NCBI RefSeq assembly: GCF_040954835.1
Contig: NC_090698.1
Span: forward strand, 74,692,284 to 74,756,283
Origin: Lepisosteus oculatus
Lineage: Eukaryota > Chordata > Actinopteri > Semionotiformes > Lepisosteidae
Direction of reading: 5' to 3'
Length of the DNA: 64,000 nt
In this document: in pieces, positions 57,550 to 64,000 of the stretch
Numbering within the stretch: the stretch's first letter is position 1
Layout: each line of letters opens with the position of its first letter
Notes under the pieces: generated by a model
Told to the model about the DNA's origin: nothing
Database searches by the model: none
Seen by the model: only the letters and a program-made list of their open reading frames with translations
Translations under genes and position numbers: made by a program

Positions 57550-57890
57550 TGATTGGCTGAAGGAACTGAACCTTTTCAGTTCGGAGCAGAGAAGACCGGG
57601 AGGGGGACCTGATACAAGTATTCAAGCACTCAAAGGCACTGAAAAATTCAACCCAGCAGCTTTCTTCTAAAAAAATAGTGAAACGCAAACCAGAGGACAG
57701 AAGTGGAAATGGCAGTTTATTTACAACCAAGAACAGGAGGCACTGCTTTACACAAAGGGTTGTTGGAGTGTGGAACTATCTACCCAGCAACAACGGTTTC
57801 TTTCGAGAAACAGCTGGATGAGATCCTTGGATCAGTTAAACTACTAACTTCCAAATGGACTGGACGGGCCTCCTCTCGTTTGTAACCGTT
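57550..57890 (+). mobile_element. LINE 3'-end fragment (L2/CR1-like), best-preserved copy
   Basis: GGGGACCTGATACAAGTATTC, then AAGAACAGGAGGCACTGCTT, TACACAAAGGGTTGTTGGAG and TTCGAGAAACAGCTGGATGA encode in broken frames the end of a LINE ORF (GxWxxLP-like and F-x-x-x-L-D). It ends at TGGACGGGCCTCCTCTCGTTTG. 57900-58630 has no gene I can support. Confidence 0.75.
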
Positions 57891-58634
57891 CCAGTTCAGG
57901 TCCGAGTCCCAGGAGACCCGGAGGTTTTCTTCTGTCAGCTGTGCAGCTCATTTACAGGTGGGACTGGATCCACTGTGTCTCAGCCGCCCCCAGCCCCCGG
58001 ACCGACGCCAGACTCCTCGCCAGAACAGTCCCACTGCATGTCGGTTTGGTGACTGACAGGTGGCGGTTCCGGAGGTCCGAGCGATGGGACCAGTGTCCTG
58101 TGATGGGCTGTCTCTCGGGCGCCTCGCTGCTCATGGCACCGCTGGGTAAGGGAGTCTCTCGGCTCTCGAGCCGGTGGCCCTCGGGACACTGTCACAGACT
58201 GTGGAGAGAAGTACTCAGAGCGTGCATCTTGTTCTTAACATCTACTGAGCTCAGAAATGTGTCAAGTCAAGCAGGTCATCATGCTGATCTTACTTCCTCA
58301 GTATTAAAATAAAAGTCCCACACAGCACCAGAGAGAGAAACCACCAGCACAGCCCAGAGACAGGCTCTATCACACCCTCACCACATATTTGTGTTTATCT
58401 TGAACACAGCTTGTCAGATTTTTAAAGATCAACCCTCAAAATAAATAGTTGCAGTGCGTCATCACTGGACAGCACGCCCACGCAGGTCGCCTGAGCCTGC
58501 CCTCCAGACTCGGCGAGACACTTCAGAGATCGACCATCACGACTCACTGACGGTTCAGGGTTCTGGACTCTCCTTCACACCTGAGCTCACATCACACCTG
58601 AGCCTGCGTGTTCCCCATCCACCTCAGTCAACAG

Positions 58635-59000
58635 ATTGGAGTGTGTCTGTGAAGCTGTGTGTCTGGCCCAGTGTGTCTGTGAAGCTGTGTGCCTGGCCCA
58701 GTGTGTCTGTGAAGCTGTGTGTCTGGCACAATGTCTTTCACTAGTTGTGTGACAAGCAAATTGTATATCTCTCCAGCTGTGAGTCACCCACAGTGTGTCC
58801 CTCAAGCTTTGTCCCAGGCACAGTGTTCAACTCCAGCTGTCACCCACAGTATGTCTCTCCAGCTGTGTGCCAGGCACAGTGTGTCTCTCCAGCTGTGGGC
58901 CAAGCACAGTGTCTCTTCAGCTGCATATCGCCTACAATGTGTGTCCATTTGTATCACCCACAGTGTGTCTCCAGGTGTGCATCAATGAGTTTCTCCAGAT
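58635..59000. repeat. Degenerate tandem repeat
   Basis: Three good copies of GTGTCTGTGAAGCTGTGTGC plus CTGGCCCA (29 bp), followed by degenerate copies of CAGTGTGTCTCTCCAGCTGT. 59000-59990 holds no recognised gene. Confidence 0.85.
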
Positions 59001-59997
59001 GTGTGTCACCCACAATGTGTGTGTTCAGAGGTGTGATGGGCTTGGCCTATGTGTTATCTGAAGCTTTCATCCTCTCTGCTGAAAGTTTCACTTCCCTGAG
59101 CCTCTGAATACTACTTCTCCATGTGGTTTCCCTGTTGTAAAAACAGCTGACATACAAAACCAAACTTTTAGATTTTTAATCCACGATTCCTTATTGTGGA
59201 AAGAGCTCAATGGGAGAACACAGGTTCAGAGGCAATACACTTAGCCTGCTCGGGTCTGAGTGCTGTGTAGTGGTATTTTTGTTAATTAAAAGAAAGATTA
59301 TTTCAATGAAACTTACAGTATATATGTAAACATAATTCAGGGAAGCTGTTTTACACAAAAGGGATAGGTTGTGACAAGAGACAGATCACAAAACACAGCC
59401 CTGTTCAAGCCGTCTGTGACCAGAGACAGAACACACAACAGACAGTCCTGTTCAAGAAGACTGTCACCAGAGTCAGAACACAGATTTACAGAATTGGCAT
59501 CTTTTCTTCTTGAATAAAAAGATTTTATATCATATATAATATATAATATTTTAGACTTTTACCAGGCAGTCATCCGTTGTTGCAGTTCCTGCTGAGCTCT
59601 GAATATATTGCCTAATATGTGTTTCCATTTCCATAAAGCCTTTTTTGACCACGCACCTCAGACTTATTAGATATACAAACTGTGTTCAGTGGATAGGAAG
59701 ATCTCTATAAGCACTGTGTTCAGTGGACAGGTAAATCTCTATAGGCACTGTGTTCAGTGTACAAGCCCAGAGAGGTACACACACTGGACACTGAGGTTAT
59801 CCATGCTTTCCAGAAGTGACTCCTACAAGGTAGAGACAATGACTGTGTGTCTGCGAGCAGGAGAGCTCTGAGCTCAGAGCCGGGATTTCCGTGTGTGAGA
59901 CTACAGAAAGGGCAGCCCGGCACGTGTAGGTGGCGTGTGAACAGGGAAGTCTGCTGAGGAACAGTGTCATCCTGTGTGAGAATCCCGCCAGCTCTCG

Positions 59998-60128
59998 CTC
60001 AGCTGCGCCCCCCGCCGCTGCGGTTTCGTGTGGACGGGCCCCCCCCAGCGATCTCTCCCCTCACAGAGCCCCCCCGCCGCTGCGGTTTCGTGTGGACGGG
60101 CCCCCCCCAGCGATCTCTCCCCAGCGGG
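59998..60128. repeat. Tandem duplication of about 65 bp
   Basis: CCGCCGCTGCGGTTTCGTGT followed by GGACGGGCCCCCCCCAGCGA and TCTCTCCCC occurs twice in a row; the second copy is almost identical. Confidence 0.93.
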
Positions 60129-60289
60129 CCCCCAGTCTGTCCAGCTACAGGACATTCGCTTTCACTGGCGAGCTGCAGGATTGAACAGGGCTGTTTGGGA
60201 GAGTTTGTACACTGATATTTCTGAGAATTAGTTGAGATATTCCAAATATTTTTGCCCTTCTAATTTCAAACTGAAACTTTTTAATCTAC

Positions 60290-60540
60290 AACAGAGAACA
60301 CTACGCAGGGGACCGGATCAAAGTATCGCTAGTCCAGAAAGTCGTAACAAAGTAAACCCAGTGAATTTCTTCAGAACAAACAGTGAAGTTGAGAGGGTCT
60401 AGCACTAGGTGCCAAGCCGTGTTTTAAAGCTGATATCAAAGAAGGCCTGTGTGAGATCCGCAGACCAAATTCGCTGCTCATCTAACATCCAACAGGCTAG
60501 ATGGGCTGGAAGCCTTCTTGCTCAGTAGGTCCTGTCAGAT
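60290..60540 (+). mobile_element. LINE 3'-end fragment (L2/CR1-like), degenerate
   Basis: GGGGACCGGATCAAAGTATC, AGTGAATTTCTTCAGAACAA and CAACAGGCTAGATGGGCTGG match the other L2/CR1-like 3' ends in the window. Confidence 0.6.
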
Positions 60541-60589
60541 CAGTGTATATTGTTCAGTTCCTTCACACTATACCAGCACTGTTGAGGCG

Positions 60590-61030
60590 CCCCTGTCACA
60601 CCTGTGACAGCATAGACCTGCAACTGCACGCATCTGAGGCCGCACACACCTGTGACAACACACACCTATGGCAACATACACCTTCAACTGCACACACTTG
60701 AGGCAGCACACACCTGTGACAACACACACCTGCGCTAACACACACCTGCAACAGCACACAACTGTGACAACACACATTTGAGGAAACACACACCTGTGAC
60801 AGCATACTCCTGTGACAACACACACACCTGTGTTCAACAACATACATCCGTGACAGTGCCGACCTGTGCAAGCACATAACTTTAGACAACACACACCTGT
60901 GAGAACATACCTGAGGCAAAACACGCCTGTGAGACACACACCTGAGGTAACACACACCTGTGACAGCACACACGTATGACAACACACAACTATAACGGCA
61001 CACACCTGAGGCAACACAGACCTGTGACTT
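60590..61030. repeat. Degenerate short tandem repeat ACACACCTGTGACA
   Basis: About 24 imperfect copies of a 14-22 bp unit such as ACACACCTGTGACAACACAC and CCTGAGGCAACACACACCTG. 61030-62790 shows no gene or repeat I can name. Confidence 0.85.
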
Positions 61031-62799
61031 GTGACAGCTGAATTGATAATTGAGAAGATGACAATTAGTGCAGTCTGTCTATCAAGTCAATACAGAATTG
61101 TGCACACTGTAAGAAAATCTAATTCTAAAAACTAAACTGCATCATTATTTAATTTGGAGAGACAAATATAACCGTTTTAACCTATAATAGTGAAAAGGCA
61201 AACCAAGGGTTATGGGAAGCACCAGAGCTGGGCACTTAGCCAGGACACTGCACTGTAGACTGGTGCCAGCGCTCAGGACTGTATCCTACTCTGGTGCTGC
61301 AAGGGCTTGTCCGTCTGACTTTCAGAATGGCAGACCTGGCTAGACTTCCAGGAAGAAGGAACTAAAATTTTTGGAAAAGCAAGTCGTAGAGTTTTGTGTA
61401 CTTTGGTTTCTAGAATTCATGTGGTAAAGTACCCTGTGAAAGATTAGTTATTAACCTGAGATCAGAGGCACTTTGAGAGCAGTCTGAACACCCGGGGAGG
61501 GAGTGCGATGTGGGTGGGGAGCCCTGCTCATGTCTGGGGGTACACTGTGCCCCAGAGACAGGGCTCAAAGGAAATGCTGAAGGCAGCACTGACGCACGAG
61601 GCAGAACAGTTTAAGGAACCAAAGACTTCTCCTCTAAATTGAACATCCATGTTCTCCAATCTCACCACAAGAGGGTTCGACCCCTGGGACTAGCCTGAGA
61701 GAATAGTGACAGAAGCTCAGATAGGAAACTAGAAGCACAGAGTCGCTCACACCCCCCCAGCAGTCAACAGCTTTCTTAGAAACCAGTTGGCTTCTTCTTT
61801 TGCCCATTCTGGCAAGAGACAGTCGCTCGTTATTAAAATCCAGTTCACAGCCTGCAGTAAAAACTGTGAAGAAACTGGTGGGTTTGAGCGCGGCTGACTG
61901 CGCCAGTGTGTGCTGGTGGCAGAGGAACGAGAACAGCTTCATCCCTCACTGAGGAGCAGGAGAGGAACTGAAATCCCGACTTCCCAGACTGCTGTACCCC
62001 CAGATCCCAGCTCTTCCTCCCCCCGAAGCCCCCTTGTGTCTCCTGGGGTGACAAGGAGTATGAGGGTGCCGGGAGACAGGAACAGGCTGCCCAGCCGTGT
62101 GATCGGAGCCCGAACACACTGGACACGATCCCGAGACCCATTGGCTACTGAAAAACACGGACAGGCCAGATGGTCTGGATGGCTCCTGGTGTCCGTACCT
62201 GTCCTCCTGTCCTCTGGGACACAGGGATCTGCGTGAAGACCGCGTCTCCCTTCAGGCCGTGTCAGGGTTCGAGTCTCATGAGCACTAGTCTGCACACCAA
62301 TCAAGTCTGCAGGTGACACCGAACTGGAAGGATAAGCATCTGCCGCTGCAGTTTAGCAAACGAAATTCAAAAGGATTTAGATACCTTCAGGTGAAGCACG
62401 TGTCTCATGGGTACAAGGGCTGTATCTCACCTGGGATTTGAACCCACAACCTCTCCCAGTTAGGTGTCCAGAACCCTGCCCACTGCTCCTTTATTCCATA
62501 ACGGTAGTTAACGTTAATTAAGCTATCCCTATCCATTACAGAACATCCAGGGAAGCAGTATTAAATCCGGAAACATCTGTTAGCAATGTGTTTTGAAGGG
62601 CGGAAGTACAAATACATGATGCTCTTCAGCTGGAATCGAGTTTTTACTTCGAAAGAAACGAACGTGACAAGACTGTTTCTTAAAAAGAAAACAAAAAGAG
62701 ACGTCGACTTCCCTTAACTGAATCAGACACACATGATCGAGGCTCGGATAGCGTACCTTCTGGGATCAGGTCTTCTGAGGAAAGAGCTGAATACCGATT

Positions 62800-63470
62800 C
62801 TCAAAACCCAGCCAAGTTTCCGAGCGCTGGAATTCCTGCGCGCCCGCGGGCCGTACGGAGAACCCGGATACCGCTCAGCGCACAGCGCCCCCTAGGCCGC
62901 GAGTGGGTGTCACCCGGCGATAAATAGGCGCGCGTCAGCCTCGAGACAGCAGAGCTCGACTCGCACCGCCTGACACCGCGTCCCCCGAGCGAGGACCCAC
63001 GCAAGAGCCACGCCGTGCCACGCAGCCCGCGCCTGGTCAGTTCCACGAGGTGAGTGAGGCGATTCGGGCCGTATCTCCACAGACCCCACCTGCACGCGCC
63101 CTCCTGGCTGCTCCGTGGGACGGACACCCGTCCGGTCCCGGGGCAGGCGCTGCAGTTCCCAGTGGATGTGCATCCCGTGGGATTTCGCCCGCGAGAGAGG
63201 AGACTCTGCACCCGTGACCCGCGGGGTACGTCGACGCCCGCAGTCCGCCCGGACACCCGCGCACCAGGGCGCTCGCAGGTGAAGGGGTCTCCTCTGGCCG
63301 CCGCTGGAGACCTCCCGCGGTTTGAAACCCTTCCTGTCGGCTGAGACAGGCAGGTGGGTCGGAGCCGCTCAGCGGCGGCCCGCCGGGGAGTGCGGGTCCA
63401 GACGGACGGCGGTGCCGGGAGAGGCGATGGCGTCTGTCCGGCTAGACAGGTACATGAAGACCGTCAGGGA
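62800..63470 (+). promoter_or_regulatory. CpG-rich promoter region, probable 5' end of a gene to the right
   Basis: Strongly CpG-rich. A TATA-like GATAAATAGGCG lies at 62919-62930, followed by a GC-rich leader and a consensus donor TTCCACGAG|GTGAGTGAG at 63049/63050, so 62950-63049 is a plausible first noncoding exon. A second candidate has ATGGCGTCTGTCCGGCTAGAC at 63427 ending in a possible donor AG|GTACATGA. No protein family is recognisable. The remaining sequence to 64000 shows nothing more. Confidence 0.4.
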
Positions 63471-64000
63471 AAATATAAACCACCCGTTATCGGGTTCCAG
63501 CAGCAGCGGTGGTGGTAGTTGGTGCCGTTTACATGTTGAAACGCCAGACAGCGGACACGGAGGTGCGGCTTGTACTCACCAGCGTTTCTCCCGTCCCGCT
63601 GGTGCCTTTCTCGGAAGGCTGTAAAGGCGCACATGTAAGGTGTGAAGTTGATGGAAATCGAGATTCTTCGCATTATCTAAACTGAATCCTACACGCGCGG
63701 TGACTTGTCTACATCTCGGCTTTCAGTTTTTTTTCCGTTTTCTTTTGTAAAAAGTGTCGATAATCACGTCGCGAACGCGCGCCGAGCCCTCGACTGCCCG
63801 GACAGCCCACGGTCGTGCTGTGGACGGGTCACTGCTGTGGAATCAGCCGTTTGTGGGTCTTACTTGTACAGTCGAGCACCACAGAGCGCATCTCCGTACC
63901 TGAGGTGCGAGTGTGCAGGTGGACAGTCGCCTATAGCCCGTACAGTGCGCACATTCGCGCCTCTTGAATTAGATCGCCTGTAAACGCGCAGCAATGCAAG

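Overview
The window is nuclear DNA of a ray-finned fish. Genes are split by GT-AG introns, there are CpG-rich promoters, LINE and SINE fragments, and a gene encodes isotocin (CYISNCPIG), the ray-finned-fish form of oxytocin. I cannot name the species. All exon models below were read by eye from splice sites, reading phase and remembered family similarity; no alignment was run.

Layout, left to right. (1) 849-6892, + strand: last six coding exons of thnsl2 (threonine synthase-like 2); the 5' part lies outside the window. (2) 9152-19776, - strand: an orphan immunoglobulin-superfamily membrane receptor with a signal peptide exon, three Ig exons, a transmembrane exon and a short tail. A 39-bp minisatellite of about 73 units lies in the tail region. 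(3) 21910-25180, - strand: complete three-exon isotocin precursor gene. (4) 29020-32187, + strand: a second complete three-exon oxytocin-family gene, divergently transcribed, whose predicted hormone is CFISNCPLG followed by GKR, a form I do not recognise. Exon 2 of the two hormone genes differs at one of 205 bases, while exons 1 and 3 are clearly different. (5) 32.5-41.4 kb: retroelement debris plus a CpG-rich promoter and probable 5' noncoding exon near 35.6-36.0 kb. (6) 41534-53130, + strand: complete 11-coding-exon dqx1, a DEAQ-box member of the DEAH helicase-like family with degenerate motifs. (7) 53.2-62.8 kb: retroelement fragments and short tandem repeats without a recognisable gene. 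(8) 62.8-63.5 kb: a CpG-rich promoter-like region, probably the 5' end of a gene beyond the right edge.

The most striking bulk property is minisatellite content. Nearly every intron holds one or more arrays with units of about 7-65 bp, and several repeat units contain the neighbouring splice junction itself, so real 5' or 3' splice sites sit beside tens of near copies. These arrays also create long spurious open reading frames on both strands. A second dispersed repeat, a unit of about 50-55 bp carrying a short ATT/AAT run, occurs at five places in both orientations and appears to belong to the 3' region of a LINE family.

The two hormone genes are the only pair with an obvious shared function: secreted neurohypophysial nonapeptides with neurophysin carriers. 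thnsl2, the Ig receptor and dqx1 are unrelated neighbours as far as can be seen.
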